Assembly: GCF_000217955.3 (NCBI RefSeq)
Contig: NZ_AFOY02000004.1
Location: forward strand, 372,001 to 436,000
Length of the DNA: 64,000 bases
Direction of reading: 5' to 3'
From: Pseudomonas fluorescens HK44
GTDB lineage: Bacteria > Pseudomonadota > Gammaproteobacteria > Pseudomonadales > Pseudomonadaceae
Part shown: positions 1-8,877 of the stretch, one piece after another
Position numbering within the stretch: the first letter of the stretch is position 1
How the letters are laid out: every line of letters begins with the position of its first letter
Notes under the pieces: generated by a model
Told to the model about the DNA's origin: nothing
Seen by the model: only the letters and a program-made list of their open reading frames with translations
The model's database searches: none
Position numbers and translations under genes: made by a program

Positions 1-1
1 G

Positions 2-247
2 GTTTTCCCCTCTCTGGTTTCGCAGCGTTTCGGTGCCCGTTACTTCGGTGTCAACTACGGCATCATGTTTACCGGCTATGCCATTGCCGCCACGGTAGGT
101 CCTCGTCTTGGCGCCTCGATGGCGGCCCAGAACAACGGCGATTTCAGCGACGCATTCAGCATCGCGATTGTCATTTGCCTGGTCGGAACCGCATTGGCCA
201 TCCTGCTGAGTCGCAACCTTTCCAACTGGAGCAAGGCTCAGGCTTGA
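2..247 (+). CDS. MFS transporter, C-terminal end (partial)
   Basis: The window opens inside a reading frame that gives about 81 residues up to the stop at 245-247. The piece GARYFGVNYGIMFTGYA followed by a hydrophobic stretch (IAIVICLVGTALAILL) resembles the last two membrane helices of oxalate/formate-antiporter-like (OFA) major facilitator proteins. The gene would move a small organic anion or similar solute across the inner membrane, but the substrate cannot be judged from this fragment. The downstream OprB porin on the same strand could serve the same uptake route. The beginning of the gene lies outside the window. Confidence 0.7.
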   Translation, partial: VFPSLVSQRFGARYFGVNYGIMFTGYAIAATVGPRLGASMAAQNNGDFSDAFSIAIVICLVGTALAILLSRNLSNWSKAQA

Positions 248-360
248 AGGCGCCCATTATTCACCCGGTGCCGACCGGCGCGGGTGAACGGTTCAATCCA
301 GTTCAGCGTTCTCCGTCTCACAGCTTCGGCTGCCTCCGGATATTTCGAGAATCAATCGTC

Positions 361-1797
361 ATGCGTTTGTGTGTGCGTTCCCAGGCTGCGTTCAAGCCTC
401 TTTCTTATTTGTTCATCTCGTTAGCGGCATCCAGTTGTATCCAGGCATGGGCGGAGCCGATGACCCTGGCCGACCCGTCAACCCAGGCAGCCCCAGTTCG
501 CAAGGGGCTCGCCGACAATGGGCAACTGATGGGATCGTCGACGAAGCTTTTTTTTGAAGATGCGGCCGAAAAAGGGATGTATTTTCGTGCAGGATTCAAT
601 GAAGAAATCGCCGGCAACGTCACCGGTGGTCTACGCAAGGGCGTAACGGCCTCCGAGTACGCCACCGTCGGTATGGATCTTGATCTGCAAAAAATGCTGG
701 GATGGAACCAGGCCGCGCTGCACTGGACGGTCATTGCCTTGCACAGCAAAGGTTTGAACACCGAGTACATTGGCGGTGGCGTCGACTCTCAGGAAAACTT
801 CGCGCCTTTCAATCTGGTGCGGTTCCTGAACCTGACACTGGAACAACGATTTTCCCTGCTCCATGACAATGACCTGAATGTGATCGTCGGGCGCATGGGT
901 GCATTGCCTTATTTTGCTCAGTCCGAACTCACCTGCCAGTTCATGAGTCATGCCTTCTGCGGCGTGCTGTACGGCTTCCCGCAAAGTACGGGAACCGCAG
1001 TGGCGCCGGTGTCGTCATGGGGTGGGCGCGTCAAGTTCAGCCCTGCCCCCCGAACCTATGTGCAGGCAGGCGCGTTTGTGGCGGATGACACGACCTTCGA
1101 CGATCGCACCGGTTTGTTTGATCTCGGTACCCAACATATCCACGGCACCAATTACCTGGCCGAGACGGGCTATGAGACTCACTTCAATGATGAAGTAAAG
1201 CCTCGTTACTACCGTTTAGGGGTGTCCTATCTGGATGCCCGGCGTAACGATGTGTTGCTCAACACCGAAGGGCAGGAGCGCTGGAGGCATGGAGGCAGTC
1301 CCAAGACCCAGCGAGGTGAAACGGCCATTTACCTGACAGGAGGACAAGTCCTGCTACGTCCTGATGCCTCATCGCGGCGTAACCTCGCGGCCTTTGGCAG
1401 TGTCTATTACAACTTCGACGACTCCGAGGCGATTCAATACACGGTCAAGGGCGGGCTGGTGAAAACCGGCACCTTCGAAGGTCGCGACGAGGACACGATC
1501 GGGCTGGCCGTTTCACAAATCCGCTTCAGCGGCAAAGAGGTCGATTATCTTTCGGGCATGCGAAGCGTGGGGGGCGGTCACTCCAACGTTTCTTCCCATG
1601 AAGAAATTGTCGAGTTGAACTATGGGATTCATGTATCGCCGGGGGTGGTGGTGCTACCCAACATCCAGTACACCTTCAATCCTGACACTCGGTACACCCC
1701 GACGTCGCCTCAGGATATTCCCAATACGCTGGTACTCGGGCTGCAACTGAACATCAGCCTGGACAAGTTCTTTGGCCTGCCGCACATGATGTACTGA
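361..1797 (+). CDS. OprB-family carbohydrate-selective porin
   Basis: This 478-residue outer-membrane protein starts with a signal peptide (cleavage probably after QAWA, near residue 31). It continues with amphipathic beta-strand material rich in aromatic residues and ends in an aromatic-containing strand (HMMY). Segments such as GLNTEYIGGGVDSQENF, TCQFMSHAFCGVLYGFPQS and PNIQYTFNPD are typical of the OprB porin family, which admits sugars and related small solutes. The frame is open back to 175, but only the ATG at 361 is followed by a signal peptide, so I take that start. It lies 113 bases after the MFS gene on the same strand, and outer- and inner-membrane steps of one uptake system are plausible. 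Confidence 0.82.
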   Translation: MRLCVRSQAAFKPLSYLFISLAASSCIQAWAEPMTLADPSTQAAPVRKGLADNGQLMGSSTKLFFEDAAEKGMYFRAGFNEEIAGNVTGGLRKGVTASEYATVGMDLDLQKMLGWNQAALHWTVIALHSKGLNTEYIGGGVDSQENFAPFNLVRFLNLTLEQRFSLLHDNDLNVIVGRMGALPYFAQSELTCQFMSHAFCGVLYGFPQSTGTAVAPVSSWGGRVKFSPAPRTYVQAGAFVADDTTFDDRTGLFDLGTQHIHGTNYLAETGYETHFNDEVKPRYYRLGVSYLDARRNDVLLNTEGQERWRHGGSPKTQRGETAIYLTGGQVLLRPDASSRRNLAAFGSVYYNFDDSEAIQYTVKGGLVKTGTFEGRDEDTIGLAVSQIRFSGKEVDYLSGMRSVGGGHSNVSSHEEIVELNYGIHVSPGVVVLPNIQYTFNPDTRYTPTSPQDIPNTLVLGLQLNISLDKFFGLPHMMY

Positions 1798-1806
1798 GCA
1801 ACACTA

Positions 1807-2715
1807 TTAAACCGATGCAATCTCGAGGATCAGTTCCCTGAGCCAGGTGACGCCGGGGTCATAGTGGTTTCGGGGGTGCCAGGCTACGCTCAAAACGTAC
1901 TCGGGTACGGTGAACGGTAGCTCAAAAAGATCCAGGCCATCAGCGAAGTGGACAAGCAGCGAAGCGGGCAGGGTGCACACTAGATTGCCGCTTTGCAGCG
2001 TCCTCGGTACGAGCGACAGTTGGGGGAGGGTGACGAATACGTTGCGGCTGCGTTGCAAAGTCGAAAGGTATTCGTCCATGTAGCCTTGCGGGTTGCCGGT
2101 GTCGCTCGATACCAGCAGGTGCTGAAGTGAGCAATACGTCTCGAGATCCAGCGGCGCCAAGCCTCTTGGATGGCCTTGGCGTTGAGCCATGACGAAGCCA
2201 CTGCGAAAGAGCGTTCGGCTTTTCATGTTTTGAGGAATCAAACGCACGTCATCGATCAACAAATCAATCTCGCCGCGTTCAAACTGTGTCGCAATCTGGT
2301 CCTTCTGTGGCTGGCCAAAAATGAAGCGCAGCGTTTGCGGGGAAAAGGTTTGCAGTTTGGTCAGCAAAGGGGTGCCCAGTGCGATCATGGCATTGTCGCT
2401 GGCGGCTATATTGAACAGTCGCGAGTCCAGCTTCGGGTCAAAACTGGGCTGAAATCTGACCAATTGCTTGAGGCCTTTCAGCGCCGTGCTCAGCGGCTCC
2501 TTCAGCGAATGTCCCATGGCCGTGGGCGTCATGCCCCGGCCTCGTTCGGCAGGCATCAGCAGGGGATCGTTGAACGCCAGGCGCAACCGGGCCAACTGGG
2601 CAGACAGGGCCGGTTGACTAATGTTCAAGCGTTGGGCCGCATGCGTGACATTGCACTCCTGGAGCAAGACCTCGAGGGAGACTAGGAGATTCAAATCGAT
2701 ATCGCTCAGTTCCAT
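1807..2715 (-). CDS. LysR-family transcriptional regulator
   Basis: The 302-residue protein begins MELSDIDLNLLVSLEVLL and carries the LysR winged helix-turn-helix at about residues 5-62 (AAQRLNISQPALSAQLARLR), followed by a periplasmic-binding-like effector domain. The glycine-rich turn MPAERGRGMTPTA and the effector domain match the NodD/LinR-like branch of the family. The frame extends 6 codons further upstream to 2733. I prefer the inner ATG because family members start that way. It converges on the porin gene and reads in the same direction as the NADH dehydrogenase upstream of it. Its target is unknown. Confidence 0.85.
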   Translation of the reverse strand: MELSDIDLNLLVSLEVLLQECNVTHAAQRLNISQPALSAQLARLRLAFNDPLLMPAERGRGMTPTAMGHSLKEPLSTALKGLKQLVRFQPSFDPKLDSRLFNIAASDNAMIALGTPLLTKLQTFSPQTLRFIFGQPQKDQIATQFERGEIDLLIDDVRLIPQNMKSRTLFRSGFVMAQRQGHPRGLAPLDLETYCSLQHLLVSSDTGNPQGYMDEYLSTLQRSRNVFVTLPQLSLVPRTLQSGNLVCTLPASLLVHFADGLDLFELPFTVPEYVLSVAWHPRNHYDPGVTWLRELILEIASV

Positions 2716-2737
2716 GCGCCTCTCCAGTAACAATGCT

Positions 2738-4033
2738 TCAGTGCAACTTCATTCTTGGATTGGTCTTGCGCCCGATGCGATCGCTGAGCATCAGCAAGCC
2801 GGTGCGGAACATACCGTAGAGCGCCATCTGGTGCATGCGGTACAGCGAAATGTAGAACATTCGCGCCAACCAGCCTTCTACTTTCACGCTGCCCATCAAA
2901 CTGCCCATCAGGTTGCCCACGGCACTGAATTTCGCCAGCGAGACCAGCGAACCGTAGTCCTTGTACTGGTAGTCGGCGATGGGTTTTCCTTCCAGCCGAT
3001 TCTTGAGGGAAGTGGCCAACAGCGTTGCCTGCTGGTGCGCGGTTTGTGCCCGTGGTGGTACGTTTTTATCGCTGCCATCGCCCATTGGGCAAGCTGCGCA
3101 ATCACCCAGGGCAAAGATGTTTTCGTCGCGGCTGGTTTGCAGATTTTGCTTGACCACCAATTGATTGATTCGATTGGTCTCAAGACCATCGATGTCCTTC
3201 AGGAAGGCCGGCGCGCGGATACCCGCGGCCCAGACTTTCAAGGTCGCCGGAACGAAGGTGCCATCGGCGATGACCATGCCATCATCCGTGATTGCCTTGA
3301 CCGGTGATGAGGTGCGCACCATGACACCGAGCTTTTCCAGTTCACGCAGTACGGCCGAACCGATGCGCTCAGGCAGGGCGGGCAACACTCGGGGGCCGGC
3401 TTCGATCAGATTGATCCGCATGTTCTGCGGCTCGATGCTGTTGAGTCCGTAAGCGGCCAATTCCTGTGCAGCATTGTGCAGCTCCGCCGCCAGTTCGACA
3501 CCGGTGGCGCCCGCGCCGACAATGGCCACATTGAGGTGGTCGCCCGTTTCCTGGCGCGCATGGGCGCTGAGATAGTGACTCAGCAGTTTGCGGTGCAGGT
3601 TCAGGGCCTGTTTGGGGTCATCGAGGAAAATGCAGTGCTCGGCGGCGCCTTTTGTACCAAAGTCATTGGTCACGCTGCCCACGGCAATGACCAGGCTGTC
3701 GTAGCTCATCGTGCGTGCAGGCACCAGCTCATTGCCTTGTTCATCGAGCGTCGCCGAAAGGCTGATCCGCCGGGTCTCGCGATCCAGCCCGTTGAGCCGG
3801 CCAATCTGAAACTCGAAGTGATTCCAGTTAGCCTGGGCCACGTAGTTGAGTTCGTTGTCAGTGCTGTTCAATGACCCCGTGGCCACCTCGTGCAGCAACG
3901 GTTTCCAGATGTGCGTCAGGTGCGCGTCGACTAATGTCACGCGTGCCTTGCGCTTCTTGCCCAGGGTGCGACCGAGTCGGGTGGCCAATTCCAGCCCGCC
4001 GGCACCGCCACCCACAATCACTATTCGGTGCAT
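2738..4033 (-). CDS. ndh: Type II NADH dehydrogenase (NAD(P)/FAD-dependent oxidoreductase)
   Basis: The 431-residue flavoprotein passes electrons from NADH to quinone at the inner face of the membrane without pumping protons. An FAD-binding Rossmann motif lies at the very N-terminus (IVIVGGGAGGLELA), a second nucleotide-binding fold in the middle (VAIVGAGATGVELAAEL) and the family signature FALGDCAACP near residue 310. The C-terminal segment WLARMFYISLYRMHQMALYG fits the amphipathic membrane anchor of NDH-2 enzymes. The frame includes four extra codons (to 4045), but MHRIVIVGGG is the usual start. Related quinone reductases share this fold, so the exact electron acceptor is inferred. Confidence 0.85.
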   Translation of the reverse strand: MHRIVIVGGGAGGLELATRLGRTLGKKRKARVTLVDAHLTHIWKPLLHEVATGSLNSTDNELNYVAQANWNHFEFQIGRLNGLDRETRRISLSATLDEQGNELVPARTMSYDSLVIAVGSVTNDFGTKGAAEHCIFLDDPKQALNLHRKLLSHYLSAHARQETGDHLNVAIVGAGATGVELAAELHNAAQELAAYGLNSIEPQNMRINLIEAGPRVLPALPERIGSAVLRELEKLGVMVRTSSPVKAITDDGMVIADGTFVPATLKVWAAGIRAPAFLKDIDGLETNRINQLVVKQNLQTSRDENIFALGDCAACPMGDGSDKNVPPRAQTAHQQATLLATSLKNRLEGKPIADYQYKDYGSLVSLAKFSAVGNLMGSLMGSVKVEGWLARMFYISLYRMHQMALYGMFRTGLLMLSDRIGRKTNPRMKLH

Positions 4034-4113
4034 TACGAAAACCACTCTAAATATTCACTGACTGCCCTCGGGAGGGCAGCCGGCGATGAAAAAAAACGTG
4101 CGGGGCGCTACCG

Positions 4114-4572
4114 TTATTCAGGTTTGGCGCGGTGCCATACCAGTTTCGAATTGACGGTCTTGCCTTTGGAATTGATGGGGCTTGCAGTGCCCAGGGTCAG
4201 GACGTCACCTTCCAGGCTCACGACGCGAGGCTGGGTCTGGCCCATCCAGTTGGGGAACAGCGAGATGAACATGCTGTGGGTCAGGGTGCGTTTTTCTTCA
4301 TCGACCTTGAACGGGCCGGTGTAGGCGATATAGGTAGAACCAGCGGCTTTGTATTCTTCCAGGGTGCCTTCGTAGAAGTCATTGATGGCGAAGTTATCGC
4401 GGCCTTCTGGCTTCATCAGTTGCGCGGACATGTAGCCGTCCGGCGTGTACATGATGATGCCCATTGGCTTCTCGCCCATCGGATAAAAAGGTTCGGAACC
4501 GTCTACCGGTGTTTCGACATAGGAGTTCAGTTTCCAGGCGCCGATCAATTGGTCGCGCAGTTTCATGCTCAT
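4114..4572 (-). CDS. Lipocalin-like domain protein
   Basis: A 152-residue protein without a signal peptide. The opening LIGAWKLNSYVE and the strands MGIIMYTPDGYMSAQL and YIAYTGPFKVDEEKRTLTH are characteristic of the bacterial lipocalin-like domain family, small beta-barrels thought to bind hydrophobic ligands. It begins 11 bases after the stop of the SDR gene, so the two are probably co-transcribed and may act on the same compound. No catalytic residues are known for the family, and the ligand is unknown. Confidence 0.72.
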   Translation of the reverse strand: MSMKLRDQLIGAWKLNSYVETPVDGSEPFYPMGEKPMGIIMYTPDGYMSAQLMKPEGRDNFAINDFYEGTLEEYKAAGSTYIAYTGPFKVDEEKRTLTHSMFISLFPNWMGQTQPRVVSLEGDVLTLGTASPINSKGKTVNSKLVWHRAKPE

Positions 4573-4583
4573 GGTCTTTATCC

Positions 4584-5348
4584 TCAGGAAGTGTGTTGCA
4601 TGTCGCAGTCGATCGGCAGCATCTGACCGGAAATCGACTCACCGCTTGGCGAGGCGAGGAAGAACGCCAGATCGGCGATATGGTTCGGGTTGACCAGGTG
4701 CTTGATCGATTGGGTGCCCAACGCCGCAACAGTCTCTTCTTCGATGCTCCGACCGCTCAGTTGCGCACGGCCCTTGAGCACGTTCTGGAAGCGTGGGCCA
4801 TCTACGGCGCCCGGCAGAATGGCGTTGACGCGAATATTGTCGGCGCCCAGTTCGATCGACAGGGTCTTGGTGAACCCGATCAGGCCCCACTTGGTCGTGG
4901 AATAGGCGCTGCGGTTCGGGTAACCGAAACGGCCCGAGACCGAGGACATGTTGATGATCGAACCAGCAGCGGATTTCTTCAGGTGAGGAATCGCGAAGTG
5001 GGTCACGTTGAACGTGCCATTGAGGTTGATTTGCACGACCTTGGCCCAATCAGCCGGATCCAGCTGATCTACCGGCGCGGTAGGTCCGGCGATACCGGCG
5101 TTGTTGATGAGCACGTCCAACCCGCCCAGGGTTTGAGCTGCCAAGGCCACCATTTTTTCAATGTCAGCGAGACTGGATATGTCGCACAGCGTGGATTTCA
5201 CGCCTGGAAAGTCCACTTCGAGCCTTGTTAAACCATCGGCATCAATGTCGCAAACAAAAACCTTGGCGCCTTTGGCCATGAACGCTTGGACAATGGCACG
5301 GCCGATACCGCCGGCACCTGCTGTAATAAGAACACGTTGCACAGTCAT
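4584..5348 (-). CDS. SDR-family oxidoreductase
   Basis: A 254-residue short-chain dehydrogenase/reductase. It shows the glycine-rich cofactor loop near the N-terminus (TAGAGGIGRA), the NNAG motif (LINNAGIAG), and the catalytic Ser-Tyr-Lys set in MSSVSGRFGYPNRSAYSTTK. The frame includes six more codons to 5366, but MTVQRVLITAG is the expected beginning. It is the first gene of a two-gene unit with the lipocalin-like protein. The substrate is probably an alcohol or ketone, and the sequence does not say which. Confidence 0.85.
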   Translation of the reverse strand: MTVQRVLITAGAGGIGRAIVQAFMAKGAKVFVCDIDADGLTRLEVDFPGVKSTLCDISSLADIEKMVALAAQTLGGLDVLINNAGIAGPTAPVDQLDPADWAKVVQINLNGTFNVTHFAIPHLKKSAAGSIINMSSVSGRFGYPNRSAYSTTKWGLIGFTKTLSIELGADNIRVNAILPGAVDGPRFQNVLKGRAQLSGRSIEEETVAALGTQSIKHLVNPNHIADLAFFLASPSGESISGQMLPIDCDMQHTS

Positions 5349-5879
5349 GCTTAGTCTCCTGTTCAAGGAATAGCCGAGCCAAAGGGGCCAGGCGCTGTTT
5401 GTTTATCTGATGGATTAACAATAGCCCCCCTAATGCAATCAGTGAAATCTATGATTGAGATACGACATATAAGCAGTTTGCATAGGTTATCTATACGGAA
5501 AAGAGTGCGAACCTCGCACGCGGCCAATGACTGCTTTTGGTCGATTCTGTTGAAAAAGTCGGCTTATATTCCACGACAGAAAAGTACGCGTCTGAGATTG
5601 AAATCTGTGTTTTGCGCAGTAGGTTCAAGTGCTCAGATTTGACGTAGCAGCGTGCAAAAACGGCGTTTTCACCGTTCAATACATGGCTAGCCAAGCCGGG
5701 TCGACTTTTTCAACACAATCGGTCGTTTTCGGCCTGTCACGACTAACCGGTTTGGGTTGTTTTTTGCCTTTGTGGCGGTGTTTTCGAGTGGATTCATTCA
5801 CCAAGAAAATATCCACACTGAGATAGTTGAAGGCGGACAAGTGAGACTGGAGGGCCACCTACCCACGACTAGTCGAGCG
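5349..5879. other. Gene-free region holding a MITE-like repeat
   Basis: About 530 bases without a convincing gene. Its middle is a repeat of about 213 bases with inverted ends, described separately. The left part is AT-rich and should contain the promoter of the SDR/lipocalin unit. The right part (5745-5879) has no recognised content. Open frames here do not resemble known proteins. Confidence 0.6.
5528..5740. mobile_element. MITE-like element, copy 1
   Basis: A segment of about 213 bases bounded by near-perfect inverted repeats: one arm at 5539-5560 (core GATTCTGTTGAAAAAGTC), the other at 5703-5724 (core GACTTTTTCAACACAATC). The two arms differ at two positions. The same element recurs at 45079-45293 in the same orientation, with an interior that is clearly alignable (shared AAAAGTACGCGTCTGAGATT and GCGTGCAAAAA). 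It encodes no transposase, so it would move only with help from a related element. I infer a miniature inverted-repeat element, and the parent IS is not in this window. Confidence 0.65.
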
Positions 5880-6155
5880 TCAGATCGGCAATTCTCGGCC
5901 GTTCCCTAATCGTTTCCAGACCAATAGGGCGGTAAGTCGGTAGTAATACCGGGTGGCGTCGGAGTGGTCTTTCAGGTGCTGAGTGAGAAACCAGCGCACA
6001 TGCTTGAGCTGCCAGGTCCAGGGATTGTCTCGCTGCCATCGCTGTTGAATGGCCGCTTGCATGATTCGGGCTTGCCGCAGATGGCGTTGCTGCGTGACCT
6101 GCGAGCCGGTCAGTACACCGCTCAGGAACAGCGCCATATCGAAGGGTTTGTTCAC
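5880..6155 (-). CDS. Hypothetical protein of integrative elements (GTG start)
   Basis: A 91-residue protein beginning VNKPFDMALFLSGVLTGS, basic and rich in Trp, Arg and Gln (QQRWQRDNPWTWQLKHVRWF). It starts at a GTG that overlaps the end of the integrase remnant upstream (its TGA shares bases with GTGA), a coupling typical of gene pairs in integrative elements. No domain is recognised. It looks complete while the genes before it are broken, so it is the last intact relic of that element. Its function is unknown. Confidence 0.6.
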   Translation of the reverse strand: MNKPFDMALFLSGVLTGSQVTQQRHLRQARIMQAAIQQRWQRDNPWTWQLKHVRWFLTQHLKDHSDATRYYYRLTALLVWKRLGNGRELPI

Positions 6156-6303
6156 GCTCGACCTCCAATGTAGGCCGACACCACATCGATCCGGTTATGC
6201 CCGAGCTCATGACTGATCTGTTGCCGCGCCTGTCGATCAGGATCGCTTCGCGCAGGCGCATACCGGTTGTTCGGGCCAACAGGATAATCACGGCCACCCG
6301 GTC
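6156..6303 (-). pseudogene. Tyrosine recombinase remnant with internal deletion
   Basis: Read on the minus strand, one frame gives VAVIILLARTTGMRLREAIL, which carries the first active-site arginine region of a tyrosine recombinase. A second frame immediately after gives QQISHELGHNRIDVVSAYIG, which resembles the C-terminal histidine box. The region between these two boxes, normally well over 100 residues, is missing and the frame has shifted. The N-terminal part is also gone, because the fragment is fused to the end of the DUF3987 gene. It can have no recombinase activity. Confidence 0.6.
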
Positions 6304-7523
6304 GTGTTGCTGTTCGCCCAGCGCAGCAGTCGATCCGCTTCCTCGCGTCGGCTATTGACCGGCTCCTGTTCGGTCAGGCGCTGAATCTCGGCCAGGTAGT
6401 AATCCATCAACGTGGAGGCGCGCTGGATGTGTGCTTCGTCCAACGCACTGGCCTCTTCAACCATGGCCAGCACGCCCGCGATACGCAGTACATTCGCCGC
6501 GGCCTTGCCCGCGACAGGTTGGACGCCGGCCAGCTCGCCGAACTCGCCAGACTGGCACTCGATGGTGTCGTGAATATCAATCCAGGCCCGACGAGCGCGG
6601 GGAGTCAGCTCCAGCGTGGGGGGATTGAGTGAGCCATCCTTGTGAAGCGACCAGGGCTTTTGCAGCAGGGCGGTGATCCGCTGTTGGTAGCGCTGGACGT
6701 TGGCATCTCGGGTCAGGTCGATCGCCTTGTAGAGTCGCTGGCCGGCCAGGCGCTCGGGCCAACTGATCAGGCAACGGCCGAGGATGCCTTGGCCATTGAT
6801 CACCGGGTCTTTGAACAGTTGGTTGGCCAGGTAGGGCTGCAGCATCAGGTGCAGGCTGAGGCGGCGATCATAGGCGCGCAGGCTTTCTCCGGCCATGGAG
6901 CGGGCCCGGTCGATCGGGCTGCCATCCCACAGCATCGACAAGGTGGTGATTGCCTTGAGCAGATTCTCTTTGCTCATGGTGCTGCTACCCAAAAATTGGC
7001 CACCTTCATCATTGAACAAGCCCATGCTGGGCAAGCCATGGCACAGGCTTTTGACAAGGGCCTCAATGGTGGGCTCGGCAATGATCAGTCTCGGTGGTAC
7101 CGGCTCGGACAGCTCGCCGCCTTCCGCCCCGGAGATTGTCTTTGAGGTTTTGGGTTTGGCCATGATGCTGGTAGCGGCGCGATAGGCTTTGAGCTTTTCC
7201 TCATACAGGGTCCACTGCTGTCGTTCCCACTCGCGCGCCGCCTTCAGTGCCAGGTGATCCACCGCGCTTTTGCGATCACCCGAAGACGCCACCGTCAGTA
7301 GGTAGAGGGACAGCGGATAGGTTCGACCGTCGAGTTGGACATTGGCATGACCCTGGCTCACCAGGGCAGCGCTGGCCAGCACCGATTGCGCGGCCATGGC
7401 GCAGGGCACGCCGATCACCTCGGCCAGTCGTTCGACCGCAGGGCCCAACAGATCCCCGAGTGCTTCGACCGGGTACCCTTGCTGCCACGTCGATCTCTGC
7501 CCACGTCGATTCAAGCACCTCAC
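6288..7523 (-). pseudogene. DUF3987 (YfjI-like) protein, truncated at both ends
   Basis: The open frame encodes 411 residues. From about residue 11 (STWQQGYPVEALGDLLGP) the sequence matches DUF3987/YfjI-type proteins of genomic islands, which have a helicase- or primase-like ATPase fold (VASSGDRKSAVDHLALKAA resembles the nucleotide-binding loop). The first ten residues come from a different frame of the integrase gene. The end (LLRWANSNTTGWP) breaks off where the recombinase remnant begins. Length is close to the family's, so some product may be made, but both junctions look like deletion scars. I treat it as a pseudogene. Confidence 0.6.
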
Positions 7524-8310
7524 TGGTTCGGCAGGCAGTCAGGATGGTAAAGCGCAATGCTTTAGAGCTCAGATCATTTGCTTTCCCAAGGGGCGCCATG
7601 AAGGCGGGAAGCTCTGTCCACGACATTGCTGCGTGATGTTTCACAGCTCGCACTTTTGCGCGAGGTGGTAGCAGTTTGTCCAGGTGTCCACGCCATCGCG
7701 CGGGGTTTTCTCCATCGCGCAGCCCTCTGGCCTTTGCTGCATCGAGTACCAGTTCGATACGGTTTCGCAAACGGCTGGCGGTTTCGGGTATTACTGTCCA
7801 AATCGGTTTGAGGATTTTCAGCACATGCTCAATGCCTATTTCCTGCGTCGGAAGATCGCCTATGACCTTGAACGCATAAGTCGCCAGAGTGTTCTCCCAC
7901 TGCTGGGCATGCTTGGCATTTTTCCAGCCCGCCCTGTGGGCAGCAATGTAGTCGAGAGCAACCTCTTTGAAAGTGGTTGCTTTGGCCCTGGCTGCATCCT
8001 GAGCTAAACGTTCAGCTTCTTTCTCCAGCCGTTGCCGTTCCATCTCCTCATCCCGACTGGTAAGCGGATCGACGCCAGACTTACTCAGCTTTCTGGCTTC
8101 TGCTGCTTTCTCACGAGCTGCCGCAAGACTTACTTCGGGGTGCCTGCCCAGTCCCATGTCTCGGCTCTTGCCAGCAAGCTTGTAGCGGAAGATCCAACTT
8201 GCCCCACCGGTACGGCCGAGTTTCAAGTAGAGGCCGTCACCATCGTTGGTCATTCCGGGGAGCCCCGATCTGACTATTTTTTCTACCGCTTTCGTCGTCA
8301 GAGATGCCAT
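7497..8310 (-). pseudogene. P4-type tyrosine integrase, C-terminal catalytic part missing
   Basis: The frame from the ATG at 8310 gives a DUF4102-type N-terminal arm-binding domain (LTTKAVEKIVRSGLPGMTND, GGASWIFRYKLAGKSRDMGLG), a core-binding domain (EVALDYIAAHRAGWKNAKHA) and the start of the catalytic domain up to the first arginine box (LTACRTSEVLESTWAEID). Beyond that the reading frame runs into the DUF3987 gene out of frame, so the remaining catalytic residues are absent. A 9-base repeat (TCGACGTGG) occurs on both sides of the join and may have guided the deletion. A Shine-Dalgarno-like GAGGAA precedes the start. Confidence 0.75.
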
Positions 8311-8535
8311 CACTCACTTCCTCTTTGAAAGGATGATGACTCAATCTAAATGAATGCCAGCCCATACTCCAGCCCATACCTTGGACCCTGGCTTCCCGTA
8401 GTCACGCCTGGACCACAAAAGAAAATATCTACGTCAACTGTATGTTTTTATGGAGGTTTTATAGATCTTCTTGAGCGTCGCTGGACTTATAAATACGCTA
8501 AAATAGCGGACTCCTTCACCGCCACATTTAAACTT

Positions 8536-8561
8536 AAAGGCCCCATTTATGGGGCCTTTTT
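8536..8561 (+). terminator. Rho-independent terminator
   Basis: A perfect 9-bp stem (AAAGGCCCC with GGGGCCTTT) closes a 6-base loop and ends in a run of T. It faces right. No intact gene lies directly to its left on the plus strand, so it may be left over from a transcription unit lost when the island decayed. Confidence 0.75.
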
Positions 8562-8740
8562 GCATTCTGCAGTTTCTGTTCCCCACCCTCTCGTTCAGTC
8601 TATTGAGCGTACTGACAAGCCAGCTTTCGAGATCATCCAAACCCAATCTGGATACGAACGGGCACAAAGGACCAGGCTCTCCAAAAAACTCGACTCCATG
8701 CAGCAGATGTTCGATCTCTTCGATGATCGTCACCCCCTAC

Positions 8741-8830
8741 ATCACCGCTAACAAAAACTCGGTGCCCAACGACCCGCGCTCACCGTTCGTGACTTCTGGG
8801 TTGCGCATCGGTAGCCTAGCCATCATCATT
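8741..8830 (+). pseudogene. Fragment of glyA (serine hydroxymethyltransferase), C-terminal region
   Basis: One frame reads [20 protein letters not shown] followed by LRIGS. This is very close to the conserved part of serine hydroxymethyltransferase in which [19 protein letters not shown] precedes the C-terminal domain. Similarity stops at both sides and there is no start codon in context, so only about 30 codons survive. A functional glyA must be elsewhere. The fragment shows that DNA from another locus was brought here or that a gene copy was lost. Confidence 0.6.
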
Positions 8831-8877
8831 CGAGCTATCGCCATCGAGCGGATCTCCAGAGGACAAAGGACTGCCCC

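Larger units (their letters stand above)
8311..8877. other. Gene-poor junction of the degraded island
   Basis: About 570 bases between the integrase start and the LysE gene. It holds a strong terminator at 8536-8561 and a scrap of glyA at about 8741-8830, both listed separately. I looked for a tRNA or tmRNA end that could serve as the integrase attachment site and found none. The rest has no recognisable coding content. Confidence 0.5.

Noticed and set aside
8311..8560. Possible tRNA or tmRNA attachment site for the P4-type integrase
   Set aside because: I looked for a T-loop (GTTCRA) and an acceptor end. GGACTCCTTCACCGCCA looked suggestive, but no cloverleaf partner could be found.
8350..8751. 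A 133-codon plus-strand frame crossing the terminator at 8536
   Set aside because: A gene should not run through a strong terminator, and the predicted protein has no similarity I can recognise.
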